From Actinoplanes sandaracinus (GTDB lineage Bacteria; Actinomycetota; Actinomycetes; Mycobacteriales; Micromonosporaceae), in assembly GCF_030009775.1 (NCBI RefSeq), contig NZ_JASCTH010000016.1, positions 1 through 64,000 on the forward strand: 64,000 nucleotides of DNA, in the 5' to 3' direction. Within the stretch, counting starts at the first letter, position 1, and each line of letters opens with the position of its first letter. A model generated the notes under the pieces. It did not search any database. It was not told where the DNA came from and was given only the letters and a program-made list of their open reading frames with translations. The position numbers and the translations under genes were made by a program. Shown here piece by piece: positions 17,296-25,831 of the stretch.

Positions 17296-18420
17296 TCAGG
17301 ATGCCGTGGCGCCGAACCGCAGCACCGGCTTGACGGTCCGGCCGGAGTGGATGTCGTCGGCGGCGTCCTGAATCTGAGCGAAGTCGTAGCCGGTGACGAT
17401 CTTCTCGACCGGCAGCCGGCCCTGCCTGTGCAGCGTGACCAGGGCCGGAATGAGTGACTGCTGCTGGGCGGCGCCGATCGTCACGCCGACCACGGACCGG
17501 CCGGGCAGCATCGCGTTGACGTCGACCGGCACGGTGGTCCCGAAGGGTGGCGCGCCGACGAGGGCGAACACGCCGCCGGGGGCGAGCGAACCCATGCCGG
17601 CCGTGATGACCGACGCCACTCCGGTCGCGTCCATGATCCGGTCCGCGCCGCGCCCACCCGTGATCGCGGCGAGCGCCTCGGTCAGATCGGCCTCGGTGGT
17701 GTCGATGACGTCGGTGGCGCCGAGTTCACGGGCCAGGTCCAGGCGCGAGCGCACGCGGTCGACCACGACGATCCGGCCAGCCGGGCTGAGGGCGGCGCCC
17801 ATGACCGCGCTCAGGCCGACGCTGCCGGCGCCGAGGATCACCAGGGTGGCTCCGGGCACGGGTTTCAGCACGTTGAACACCGTGCCCACGCCGGTGATGA
17901 CGCCGCACCCGAGGGGTGCGAGGACCTCCATCGGCGTGTCCGGGTCGACCTTGACGACGCTGCGCTCGTCGACCAGGGCCCGTTCCGCGAAGGAGGACTG
18001 GCCGAAGAAGTGGCCGTGCAGCGCCGAACCGTCCCGGCCGGCCAGCGGCGCGCTGCCGTCGGCGCGGGCGCCGTCGAGCAGGTTGCGCGGCAGCCAGGTG
18101 TCGCACAGTGACGGCTGACCACCCTGGCAGGCGCCGCAGACGCCGCACGAGGTGAAGGAGAGCAGGACGTGGTCGCCGGGGGCGACCGAGGTAACGCCGG
18201 CGCCGGTCCGCTCGACCACCCCGGCGCCCTCATGGCCCAGCACGCCGGGCAGCGGGAACGGGATGAAGCCGGCCTGCACGGTGAGATCGGTGTGGCACAT
18301 CCCCGCGGCGACCATCCGCACCACCACCTCGTGGCCGGCGGGTTCGTCAAGGCTGATCTCTTCGATGGTGAAGGGCTTTCCCGCGCCGTGAACGACCGCG
18401 GCTGCAGCGGAGAGTGACAT
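17296..18420 (-). CDS. Zinc-dependent alcohol dehydrogenase (aryl-alcohol / class III type)
   Basis: A 374-residue medium-chain dehydrogenase. The catalytic zinc ligands are visible in AAGMCHTD and LGHEGAGVV, the structural zinc cluster in SCGVCGACQGGQPSLC, and the NAD motif in ILGAGSVGLSAVMGA. The size and the long structural loop fit the class III/benzyl-alcohol dehydrogenase branch. With the adjacent aldehyde dehydrogenase it would convert vanillyl or coniferyl-type alcohols to acids; because VanAB releases formaldehyde, a formaldehyde-detoxifying role is an alternative. It is divergent from a MarR gene, with a palindromic candidate operator in between. Confidence 0.9.
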   Translation of the reverse strand: MSLSAAAAVVHGAGKPFTIEEISLDEPAGHEVVVRMVAAGMCHTDLTVQAGFIPFPLPGVLGHEGAGVVERTGAGVTSVAPGDHVLLSFTSCGVCGACQGGQPSLCDTWLPRNLLDGARADGSAPLAGRDGSALHGHFFGQSSFAERALVDERSVVKVDPDTPMEVLAPLGCGVITGVGTVFNVLKPVPGATLVILGAGSVGLSAVMGAALSPAGRIVVVDRVRSRLDLARELGATDVIDTTEADLTEALAAITGGRGADRIMDATGVASVITAGMGSLAPGGVFALVGAPPFGTTVPVDVNAMLPGRSVVGVTIGAAQQQSLIPALVTLHRQGRLPVEKIVTGYDFAQIQDAADDIHSGRTVKPVLRFGATAS

Positions 18421-18448
18421 GGGGTCTCCCGCGAATAGAGGTCTGGCT

Positions 18449-18463
18449 ATCAGGAAACCTGAT
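18449..18463. promoter_or_regulatory. Palindromic candidate operator of the MarR regulator
   Basis: ATCAGG-AAA-CCTGAT, a perfect 15-bp palindrome 28 bp upstream of the alcohol dehydrogenase start and 87 bp upstream of the marR start. Its length and position fit a MarR-family binding site controlling both divergent promoters. Confidence 0.6.
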
Positions 18464-18550
18464 TGCTAGGTTGTAGCCTGCTCGTTACAGCACCGTCAAT
18501 AGCCGGAGTCGGGACAATCGAGCGGAACAACCGATACGGGAGGCAGGTCC

Positions 18551-19027
18551 ATGATCGGCGAGACCCCCTTGACGCTCTACCTCGTCAAACAGCTCGAATC
18601 GGCGATCCGGGCCCGTCTCGACACGACCCTGCGCCAGTACCGGATCACCACCGTGCAGTACACGGCGCTGAGCGTGCTCCAGCATCGGGGCGATCTCTCC
18701 TCGGCCCAACTGGCCCGCCGCTCGTTCGTGCGGGCGCAGACCATGCACGAGACCGTCGTCGGCCTGGAGCGCCAGGGCCTGATCGAACGGCACCCCAGCC
18801 CCGACCGCAAACACGTCCTGCTGGCCCGGCTCACCCCCACCGGCCAGACCAAACTCGCCGAGTGCCGAGCCGAGACCGAGCAGATCGAGAAGGACATGCT
18901 GCGCGGGCTGACCTGCTCCGACGCGACGACCCTGCGAGAGCTGCTGGACCGTTGCCACCACGCGCTCGCGCATCCGCCCGGCGACGACATCGCCGACGAC
19001 GCCGGTCAGCTCACCTCCACCGGCTGA
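18551..19027 (+). CDS. MarR-family transcriptional regulator
   Basis: A 158-residue winged-helix regulator. The dimer helices flank a DNA-binding core with SAQLARRSFVRAQTMHETVVG (recognition helix, about 57-77) and the wing HPSPDRKHVLLARLTPTG with the conserved Asp-Arg. MarR proteins are usually repressors released by small aromatic acids, which fits the neighbouring aromatic catabolic genes. The ATG at 18551 has GGGAGGCAGG upstream. Six bases separate its stop from the next regulator gene, so the two are co-transcribed. Confidence 0.9.
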   Translation: MIGETPLTLYLVKQLESAIRARLDTTLRQYRITTVQYTALSVLQHRGDLSSAQLARRSFVRAQTMHETVVGLERQGLIERHPSPDRKHVLLARLTPTGQTKLAECRAETEQIEKDMLRGLTCSDATTLRELLDRCHHALAHPPGDDIADDAGQLTSTG

Positions 19028-19033
19028 CCTCCC

Positions 19034-19858
19034 GTGGAGACCGTGACCAGCCGGGTGCTGGCCCTTCTCGGCGCGTTCGGCGCCGAGCACCGGCACCTGT
19101 CCCTGACCCAGATCAGCCGCCGTGCCGGGCTGCCGCTGGCCACCGCGCACCGGCTCACCGCCGAACTGACCGCCTGGGGAGCGCTCGAACGCGACAGCGA
19201 CGGCCGGTACCGCATCGGGCTCCGGCTGTGGGAGGTCGGCTCGCTCGCGCCACGGGGCCTGGGGCTGCGCGAAGCCGCGCTGCCGTTCCTGGAGGACCTG
19301 TACGAGGCCACCCACCAGAACATCCAGCTGGCCGTGCTCGACGGCAACGAGGTGGTCTACGTCGAACGGATACCCGGACGCGACTCGGTCAGCGTGCTCA
19401 CCCGGGTCGGCGGCCGCTGGCCGGCACACGCCACCGGCGTCGGCCTGGCGCTGCTGGCCCATGCGAGCAGGGACGACCAGGAGCGCTACCTCGCCGGGCC
19501 GCTGGCCCGGTTCACGCCGCGGACCATCACCGAGCCCGCGCGGCTGCGCCGGGAGCTGGCCGAGGTGCGGCGCCTCGGGTACGCGGTGAGCAACGGGCAG
19601 GTGACCCTCGACGCGCTCTCCGTGGCCGCCCCCGTACGTGGGCCGGACGGCGAGGTGGTGGCGGCGATCTCCATCGTCACCCGGGCCGGCGCCGGCCCGC
19701 CGTCAGCGCTCGCTCCCGCGGTCTGCACGGCGTCGCGGGGACTCTCCCGGGCACTGCGCGGAAGCTCCGGTGCCGCCGTCGCCGGCGGTCACGAAGCCGC
19801 CTCTTCCACTCAGCGGAAGGTCCGTAGCGCCGTCGGCCCGGGACGAACGACCGTCTGA
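19034..19858 (+). CDS. IclR-family transcriptional regulator
   Basis: A 274-residue IclR protein: winged helix at about 1-65 (LTQISRRAGLPLATAHRLTAEL) and effector-binding domain at about 80-235 with the typical phrases YVERIPGRDSVSVLTRVGG and PAHATGVGLALLAH. The C-terminus extends some 40 residues beyond the normal fold in a Ser/Ala-rich tail. IclR members in aromatic clusters often activate or repress ring-demethylation and protocatechuate genes; placed between MarR and vanA it is the likely controller of vanAB. GTG at 19034 or 19043; no strong ribosome binding site, suggesting translational coupling to marR. Confidence 0.9.
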   Translation: METVTSRVLALLGAFGAEHRHLSLTQISRRAGLPLATAHRLTAELTAWGALERDSDGRYRIGLRLWEVGSLAPRGLGLREAALPFLEDLYEATHQNIQLAVLDGNEVVYVERIPGRDSVSVLTRVGGRWPAHATGVGLALLAHASRDDQERYLAGPLARFTPRTITEPARLRRELAEVRRLGYAVSNGQVTLDALSVAAPVRGPDGEVVAAISIVTRAGAGPPSALAPAVCTASRGLSRALRGSSGAAVAGGHEAASSTQRKVRSAVGPGRTTV

Positions 19859-19890
19859 GGCACCACCTCCCGCACCCCGAGGAGACGCCG

Positions 19891-20916
19891 ATGACACCCT
19901 TCCCCCGCAACCAGTGGTACGTGGCCGCGTACCGCGACGAGGTCGGCGACGACCTGCTCGGCCGTACGGTCTGCGGCGAGCCCCTCATGCTGTACCGGCT
20001 CCAGGACGGCAGTGTCGCCGCCCTGGCGGACCGGTGCGTGCACCGCCGGTACCCGTTGTCGATGGGTCACCGCGACGGTGACCGGATCGTCTGCGGCTAC
20101 CACGGCTTCACCTACGAGCCCAGCGGCGCCTGCGCCTACGTTCCGGCGCAGACCCGCATCCCGCGCACCGCCCGGGTGCCCGCCTATCCGGTGGTCGAGC
20201 GGGACTCGCTGGTGTGGGTGTGGATCGGTGACCCCCAGGTGGCCGACACCGCCACCGTTCCCCGTGCGCCCTGGCTGGACTCTCCCGGCTGGACCGTCGT
20301 CCGGGGCATGGAACCGCTGGCCGCCCGGTACGGCCTCCTCGTCGACAATCTGCTCGACCTGTCACACGAGACCTACCTGCACGGCGGCTACATCGGCACG
20401 CCCGAGGTGGCCGAGACCCCGATCACCACCGAGGTCGACGAGGACGCCCGGATCGTCCACGTGCGCCGCCGGATGAAGGACGTCGCATGCCCGCCGTTCT
20501 ACGCCAGGTCCACCGGCATCGAGGGCCGCATCGACCGCTGGCAGGACATCGAGTACCACCCGCCGTGCCTCTACCTGCTGCACAGCCGGATCGCGCCGAC
20601 CGGCGTGGAGCCCGGCCCGGACGGTGACGACAGCGCCGCCTGCCACGCCGAGATCGTCTACGCCATCACGCCGGAGACCGAGACCACCACGATGGACTTC
20701 TGGATGGTGGCCCGGGACTTCGCGACCGGCGACGAGGAGGTGTCGCGCTTCCTGGCGGAGAGCAACCGCACCGTGGTGCTGCAGGACGTGGTGGCGCTCA
20801 ACGCGCTCGAAAAGGTCATCGCCACGGAGCCCGCGGGTTACCAGGAGCTCAGCATCAACATCGACACCGGCGGCCTGGCCGCCCGCCGCCTGCTCCGGAA
20901 ACTCGTGGAACAGTGA
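19891..20916 (+). CDS. vanA: Vanillate O-demethylase oxygenase subunit (Rieske non-haem iron)
   Basis: A 341-residue oxygenase of the VanA length. The N-terminal Rieske domain shows CVHRRYPLSMG and CGYHGFTYEPSG, giving the C-x-H...C-x2-H ligands of the [2Fe-2S] centre. The catalytic mononuclear iron site is in DNLLDLSHETYLHGGYIG (two His and the bridging Asp). With VanB it uses NADH and oxygen to demethylate vanillate to protocatechuate and formaldehyde. The ATG at 19891 follows CGAGGAGACG. The stop overlaps the next GTG by four bases. Confidence 0.93.
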   Translation: MTPFPRNQWYVAAYRDEVGDDLLGRTVCGEPLMLYRLQDGSVAALADRCVHRRYPLSMGHRDGDRIVCGYHGFTYEPSGACAYVPAQTRIPRTARVPAYPVVERDSLVWVWIGDPQVADTATVPRAPWLDSPGWTVVRGMEPLAARYGLLVDNLLDLSHETYLHGGYIGTPEVAETPITTEVDEDARIVHVRRRMKDVACPPFYARSTGIEGRIDRWQDIEYHPPCLYLLHSRIAPTGVEPGPDGDDSAACHAEIVYAITPETETTTMDFWMVARDFATGDEEVSRFLAESNRTVVLQDVVALNALEKVIATEPAGYQELSINIDTGGLAARRLLRKLVEQ

Positions 20917-21104
20917 GCGACGTGACGGCCCGCGAGACGGCGAGGACCGTCTACACGATCCGCTGGTCGCCCGGCTCGGACCGGCTGCACGGGGTCTGCC
21001 ACTGCGGGGCCGAGCACGAGGCCGAGGACCCGGTCCTGATGTGGCGGTGGCTGCTCGCACACCCCGACCACGAGGCCTGCGACGAGGCGTCGCGACCGTG
21101 GTGA
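20913..21104 (+). CDS. Small Cys/His protein translationally coupled between vanA and vanB
   Basis: A 63-residue protein, start GTG overlapping the vanA stop (GTGA) and stop overlapping the vanB start (GTGA). Visible content: a beta-rich first half, the motif VCHCGAEHEAEDP and then WRWLLAHPDHEACDE, so three Cys and four His that could form a small metal site. Both 4-bp overlaps argue strongly for a genuine gene produced with the two subunits. I do not know a function; an accessory or assembly role for the Rieske enzyme is a guess from position only. Confidence 0.75.
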   Translation: MSDVTARETARTVYTIRWSPGSDRLHGVCHCGAEHEAEDPVLMWRWLLAHPDHEACDEASRPW

Positions 21105-22024
21105 CCGTCGTCGTCGAGCGGGCCGAGACCCTCGCGGAAGGGGTGCGCGCCCTGGTCCTGCGCGCTCCCGGCGGACGCGAGCTCCCGGCCTGGCGACCCG
21201 GCGCCCACGTCGACCTCCTGCTCGAACCGGGCCTGGTGCGGCAGTACTCACTCTGCGGCGACCCCGCGGACCGGAGCCGATGGACGGTGGCGGTGCTGCG
21301 CGAGCCCGGGGGACGCGGCGGCTCCCGGTTCGTGCACGACCGGATCGCCGTGGGCGCGACGCTGACCGTGGAGGGCCCGCGCAACCACTTCGAGCTGGTC
21401 GCCTCCCCCGCGTACCTGTTCATCGCCGGCGGCATCGGCATCACCCCGATCCTGCCGATGGTCGCCGCCGCCGAGGCGGCGGGCGCCGACTGGCGCCTGC
21501 TCTACGGCGGACGGCGCCGCGCCGCGATGGCCGGCCTGGACCGCCTCGCCCGCTACGGCGACCGCGTCCAGATCTTCCCGCAGGACACCACCGGGCTGAT
21601 CGACCTGAGCCCGCTCGACCGGCCCACGGCGGACACCCTGGTCTACTGCTGCGGCCCGGAACCGCTGCTGACGGCGGTGGAGCGCCGCTGCGTCGCCTGG
21701 CCACCCGGCGCTCTGCGGGTCGAGCGCTTCACCACGCCGGCGGTGACCGGCGCCGATCATGAATTCGAGGTGACGCTGGCCTCGTCCGGCCGGACGGTAC
21801 GGGTGCCCGCCGGCGTCTCCGTCCTCGAAGCGGTCGAGGACGCCGGTGTGCCGGTGCTCTCGTCCTGCCAGGAGGGCACCTGCGGGACCTGCGAGACGGT
21901 GGTGCTGGACGGCGTGCCCGACCATCGCGACGCCGTCCTCACCGCGGCGGAGCGCGCCGCCGGCGAACTCATGATGATCTGCGTCTCCCGGTGCCGGGGA
22001 ACACATCTCACCCTCGACCTCTGA
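21101..22024 (+). CDS. vanB: Vanillate O-demethylase reductase (FMN/NAD ferredoxin reductase)
   Basis: A 307-residue class IA oxygenase reductase. FMN domain with RQYSLCGDPADRSRW (about 45-60), NAD domain with AGGIGITPILPM and CCGPEPLL, and a C-terminal plant-type [2Fe-2S] ferredoxin with SCQEGTCGTCETVVLDG plus a final Cys in MICVSRC, giving the four ligands. It transfers electrons from NADH to VanA. GTG at 21101 overlaps the preceding stop; only 11 bp lie between its stop and the convergent WYL regulator gene. Confidence 0.93.
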   Translation: MTVVVERAETLAEGVRALVLRAPGGRELPAWRPGAHVDLLLEPGLVRQYSLCGDPADRSRWTVAVLREPGGRGGSRFVHDRIAVGATLTVEGPRNHFELVASPAYLFIAGGIGITPILPMVAAAEAAGADWRLLYGGRRRAAMAGLDRLARYGDRVQIFPQDTTGLIDLSPLDRPTADTLVYCCGPEPLLTAVERRCVAWPPGALRVERFTTPAVTGADHEFEVTLASSGRTVRVPAGVSVLEAVEDAGVPVLSSCQEGTCGTCETVVLDGVPDHRDAVLTAAERAAGELMMICVSRCRGTHLTLDL

Positions 22025-22035
22025 GCCGTTCCCGT

Positions 22036-23010
22036 TCACCCTCCCGCCGCGGCGGCGAGCCGGGCCGCCAGCGTCCGGACGTGGTCCACCAGCTCCGCGG
22101 GTTCGTGCACCTGGAAGCCGAAGCCCTTGGTGGTCACGTAGATGGCCAGCTCATCGAGCGAGTTGGACCCGGCGTACAGGGTGCAGCTGTGCTCGTCGAG
22201 CGGCTCCAGGGTTCCGGTGGTGGGAGAGATCCGTTCCGACGCGGTCTCGATGCCGACGTGCAGGGTGAACCGGGCCTGGTAGCGGTAGGCCGAGGTGGAG
22301 ATCGCCCGCGAGGTGTAGCCGCTGAGGTCGGGCTCCGGTGGGGTGCGCGGGGTGAACCGGGGTCCCGTCGGCGGGCGCGGTTCGAGCCGGTCCACCCGGT
22401 AGGTGCGCCAGTCCTGCCGGTCGACGTCCCAGCCGACGAGGTACCACCGGCGGCCCGCGTGCACCATGCGGTGTGGCTCGGTCGTACGGACGCTGGTCGT
22501 CCCGTCGTGGGTCCGGTAGTCGAAGCGCAGCCGCAGCGCGTCCCGGCAGGCCGCGGCGATGGTGGTCAGGGTGGCCGGGTCGACGGTGGGGCCGGTGTTC
22601 GCCATCGGCACCGTCGCCGACTGCAGGGCGTTGACCCGGTGGCGCAACCGGGACGGCAGCAGCTGTTCGAGTTTGGCCAGGGCCCGTACGGAGGTCTCCT
22701 CGATGCCGGTGATCGAGCCGCCCGCGGCGGTGCGCAGGCCCATCGCGATCGCCACGGCCTCGTCGTCGTCGAGCAGCAGCGGCGGCAGAGCCGTGCCGGC
22801 GCCCAGGCGGTAGCCGGCGGTGCCCGCGGCGGCCAGCACGGGATAGCCGAGGGCCCGCAGCCGCTCGATGTCGCGCCGCACGGTTCGGGGCGTGACCGCC
22901 AGTCGCTCCGCCAGTTCGGCGCCGGACCAGTCGCGTCGCGCCTGCAGCAGAGAGAGCAGCCGCAGCAGTCGAGCCGAGGTTTCCCACATGGCCGAAAGTC
23001 TGTCATCCAC
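22036..23010 (-). CDS. WYL-domain transcriptional regulator (YafY type)
   Basis: A 324-residue regulator: N-terminal winged helix (about 10-65: SGAELAERLAVTPRTVRRDI and LGYPVLAAAGTAGYRL), WYL domain around 150-215 (HRMVHAGRRWYLVGWDVDRQ, containing the W-Y-L triplet) and a WCX-like C-terminal extension. Such proteins bind small ligands or nucleic acid and often repress a neighbouring gene. Start is either the ATG at 23010 or the one at 22989. It is divergent from an epoxide hydrolase gene, and the 42-bp gap contains a 21-bp inverted repeat touching the first ATG. Confidence 0.88.
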   Translation of the reverse strand: MDDRLSAMWETSARLLRLLSLLQARRDWSGAELAERLAVTPRTVRRDIERLRALGYPVLAAAGTAGYRLGAGTALPPLLLDDDEAVAIAMGLRTAAGGSITGIEETSVRALAKLEQLLPSRLRHRVNALQSATVPMANTGPTVDPATLTTIAAACRDALRLRFDYRTHDGTTSVRTTEPHRMVHAGRRWYLVGWDVDRQDWRTYRVDRLEPRPPTGPRFTPRTPPEPDLSGYTSRAISTSAYRYQARFTLHVGIETASERISPTTGTLEPLDEHSCTLYAGSNSLDELAIYVTTKGFGFQVHEPAELVDHVRTLAARLAAAAGG

Positions 23011-23031
23011 TTAGGACAAGAGCTGACCTAA
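23011..23031. promoter_or_regulatory. Inverted-repeat operator between WYL regulator and epoxide hydrolase
   Basis: Arms TTAGGACA (23011-23018) and TGACCTAA (23024-23031), 7 of 8 positions symmetric, spacer AGAGC. It immediately precedes the WYL start codon and lies 22 bp before the hydrolase start, so binding would block both promoters. Confidence 0.6.
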
Positions 23032-23052
23032 CCGGCTCCTAGGGTGGTGGGT

Positions 23053-24216
23053 ATGGACAACGACAACGGGATCCGGCCCTTCACCATCGACATTCCCCAG
23101 GCTGATCTGGACGACCTGCGGGACCGGCTCACCAGGACCCGGTGGGCGGCGGACCTGCCCGGCGTCGGCTGGAGCCGTGGAGTACCGGTGAGCTATCTGA
23201 AAGGGCTGGCCGCGTACTGGCGCGACGGCTACGACTGGCGCGTCCACGAGCGGCAGCTGAACCGGTACCCGCAGTTCACCACCGAGATCGACGGCCAGCG
23301 CATCCACTTCCTGCACGTGCGCTCACCCGAGCCGGATGCGCTGCCGCTCATCCTGACCCACGGCTGGCCCGGCTCGATCGTGGAGTTCCTGAACGTCATC
23401 GGCCCGCTGACCGATCCCGCGGCACACGGCGGTGACCCGGCGGACGCGTTCCACCTGGTGATCCCTTCGATCCCGGGCAGCGGGCTCTCCGGGCCCACTG
23501 TCGAGGCCGGCTGGGACACCAACCGGGTCACCCGGGCGTTCGCCGAGTTGATGGACCGGCTCGGCTACGACCGCTACGGCGCGCAGGGCGGCGACACCGG
23601 CGCGGTGGTCTCACCGGGGCTCGGGCGGCTCAACCCCGGCAAGGTCGTCGGTGTCCACGCGAACGGGCTGTCCGCGTTCACCGAGATCGACCCGGACGAG
23701 GTCGCGGAGCTGACCGACGCCGAGCGAGCGCGGCTGGCGCATCTGGAGTACCTCAACACCGAGCAGTCCGGGTACGCGATGATCCAGATCAGCCGGCCGC
23801 AGACTCTCGCGCACGGACTGCACGACTCCCCGGTCGGGCAGCTCGCCTGGATCGTGGAGAAGTTCAAGGAGTGGACCGACCCCGCCGCCGACCTGCCCGA
23901 GGACGCGGTGGACCGGGATCTGCTGCTCACCAACGTGATGCTGTACTGGCTGACCGGCACCGCCGGGTCCTCGGCCAACAGCTACTACGAGACCGCACAC
24001 GCCGGCGCCTGGGGCGCGAGTGAGCGGTCCACCGTGCCGACCGGCGTCGCGGTGTTCCCCGGCGACGTGTCGATCCGGCGGACCGTCGAGATCGAGCACG
24101 ACGTCGTGCACTGGAGCGAGTTCGACCGCGGCGGCCACTTCGCCGCCATGGAAGCCCCGGACCTCTTCGTCGGCGACGTCCGTGCGTTCTTCGCCAAGCT
24201 CCGCGCCATCGTCTGA
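23053..24216 (+). CDS. Epoxide hydrolase (EHN-type alpha/beta hydrolase)
   Basis: A 387-residue protein with the EHN N-terminal domain (about 5-110: ADLDDLRDRLTRTRWAADL, then YWRDGYDWR) and an alpha/beta-hydrolase core. The oxyanion motif is HGWPGSIVEF, the nucleophile elbow GGDTGAVV (family members usually have GGDWG; the nucleophilic Asp is kept but Trp is replaced by Thr), and the catalytic His is in RGGHFAAMEAPD. It would open epoxides to diols in the cytoplasm. ATG at 23053 chosen from AGGGTGG spacing; GTG at 23044 is in frame. Likely repressed by the divergent WYL protein. Confidence 0.88.
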   Translation: MDNDNGIRPFTIDIPQADLDDLRDRLTRTRWAADLPGVGWSRGVPVSYLKGLAAYWRDGYDWRVHERQLNRYPQFTTEIDGQRIHFLHVRSPEPDALPLILTHGWPGSIVEFLNVIGPLTDPAAHGGDPADAFHLVIPSIPGSGLSGPTVEAGWDTNRVTRAFAELMDRLGYDRYGAQGGDTGAVVSPGLGRLNPGKVVGVHANGLSAFTEIDPDEVAELTDAERARLAHLEYLNTEQSGYAMIQISRPQTLAHGLHDSPVGQLAWIVEKFKEWTDPAADLPEDAVDRDLLLTNVMLYWLTGTAGSSANSYYETAHAGAWGASERSTVPTGVAVFPGDVSIRRTVEIEHDVVHWSEFDRGGHFAAMEAPDLFVGDVRAFFAKLRAIV

Positions 24217-24266
24217 ATGACAGCGGTCGTAGTAGAACACTCGTAGTCGTATGAAGGCGGGCTGTC

Positions 24267-24545
24267 GTGCGTGTCGGGGTGATCGGCGCCAGCCAGGCGT
24301 TCGAGGACGCGGCCGCGCTCACCCGGCACCTCACCGGCGCCGGCCCGGCCGACGTCCCACTACTGCTGCGCCGCTACGACGCCGAACGCCGGCCCCGCAC
24401 CAGCCGCCTGATGACGGCGTCGGCCCGGCAGTCCCGGATGACCTCCCAGACCGGCGTCGCCGCATGGCTACGTGACACGGCGCTGCGCGCGATCCCCTCC
24501 TGCCTCGCCACCCGGCTGCTCGCCGCCACCTGGCATGCCGGGTGA
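24267..24545 (+). pseudogene. FAD-dependent monooxygenase with internal deletion
   Basis: The frame starts at a GTG with RVGVIGAS, which is the first beta strand and GxG start of a flavoprotein Rossmann fold, and then passes without interruption into QAFEDAAALTRHL ... LLRRYDAERRPRTSRLM, which is the C-terminal FAD-contact and end of class A flavin hydroxylases. Roughly 280 codons that normally separate these two pieces are absent. The product of 92 residues cannot bind FAD, so this is a deletion relic with both ends of the gene retained. Confidence 0.7.
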
Positions 24546-24579
24546 CGCGGGAGGATCGTCGGGTTCCGACGGACCCGGG

Positions 24580-25743
24580 TCACGCGAGCACGTGGCGCCG
24601 CAGGAAATCGCCGACCACCGGCCGCATGGCCTGCGATCCCCAGCTCCCCCAGTGCCCGGTGAAATTGTGCTCGGCCCAGGGGATCGTCACCACCTCGGCG
24701 GACACTCCGGCGGTGCGCAGCCGGTCCACGAGCGCGGTGGCCTGGGCGGTGGGGATCATGTGGTCCCGGTCGCCCTGCACCAGCAGGGTCGGGGGCAGTC
24801 CCGGCCGGGCGTAGGTGATCGGCGAGGCCACCGCGGGATCCTGGTCGCCCAGATAGCCGCCGACCGCCTGGGCCGCGGCGCCGGGCAGGCCACTCTCCGC
24901 CAACAGGGCGGGCAGGTCGGTGGGCGCGTACCAACCCATCACCGATCGCACCGGCTCCTCCGGCACGTCGCAGGCCGGCGGGAACCGCTCGTCGCCGACG
25001 GTGTACGCCGCCATCATGGCGAGCTGGCCGCCCGCCGAGTCGCCGGCGATCGACACGTTCGACGCCGTGACGCCGTGCCGGGCCGCCGCGGACCGCACCC
25101 AGCCGAGCGCGCACTTCACATCGCCCACCGCGTCCTGCCAACGCGGCGGCGGCGCGAGCCGGTAGTCGACGGAGTAGACGGTGATGCCCTGGTCCGCCAT
25201 CCAGCCGAACCACGACGCGCTGTCGGCGCGGGCGCCGGAGCTCCAGCCGCCGCCGTGAACGTAGAGCAGCGCCGGCCGGCTCGGCGCCGGTTTCGGGGGC
25301 AGGTAGACGTCGACCTGCAGGCCGGGTGCGTACGTCTCCGTCGCGGTCGGCGCCACGGAGAGGGCGGGGGTGAAGTGCTCCACCCAACTGCCGCGGGCCG
25401 CTGACCACGGGACGATCACCATGAGGCCGGCCAGCAGCACGGTCAGGGCGCCGGCGGCGGACAGCGCCCGGTGGCCGCGTCGCAGGAGCAGCAGCGTGGT
25501 TCCGGCGCCGATCACCACGACGGCTATCAGGAAGCCGGTCAGCCAGGGCACGAACAGCGCGATCATCCCGAGGAGGTCCTGAACCGGGTCGACCGGCGCC
25601 CGGGGCGCGAAGAAGGCCAGGCCCAGCACGACGATCAGCGCGTCGAACGCCCAGATCAGTCCTCGGCCCAGCCGCCGCAGCCGGGGCCGGCGGCCGGGCA
25701 GTCGTGCCGCGGCCGAAGCCGGCCGGTCAGTGGTCGTTATCAT
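24580..25743 (-). CDS. Membrane-anchored alpha/beta hydrolase, esterase/lipase (HSL-like)
   Basis: A 387-residue protein. Residues 1-120 hold three to four hydrophobic helices; the rest is a hormone-sensitive-lipase-type esterase with HGGGWSSGARAD (oxyanion), GDSAGGQLAMMAAY (Ser nucleophile elbow), an Asp in QGDRDHMIPT and a catalytic His in WAEHNFTGHWG. The hydrolase domain is probably outside the membrane. The ATG at 25743 has AGGGAG six bases upstream, so I reject the longer frame to 25878. It is divergent from a LysR gene with a palindrome between them. Confidence 0.85.
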   Translation of the reverse strand: MITTTDRPASAAARLPGRRPRLRRLGRGLIWAFDALIVVLGLAFFAPRAPVDPVQDLLGMIALFVPWLTGFLIAVVVIGAGTTLLLLRRGHRALSAAGALTVLLAGLMVIVPWSAARGSWVEHFTPALSVAPTATETYAPGLQVDVYLPPKPAPSRPALLYVHGGGWSSGARADSASWFGWMADQGITVYSVDYRLAPPPRWQDAVGDVKCALGWVRSAAARHGVTASNVSIAGDSAGGQLAMMAAYTVGDERFPPACDVPEEPVRSVMGWYAPTDLPALLAESGLPGAAAQAVGGYLGDQDPAVASPITYARPGLPPTLLVQGDRDHMIPTAQATALVDRLRTAGVSAEVVTIPWAEHNFTGHWGSWGSQAMRPVVGDFLRRHVLA

Positions 25744-25831
25744 TTTCCGCTCCCTACGAGAGGTGTCTCGCCAACTCCCCCAGCCTGTCCGCGACCGTCC
25801 TATGTGATCAACGGCCGGTTCCGCACCATGA

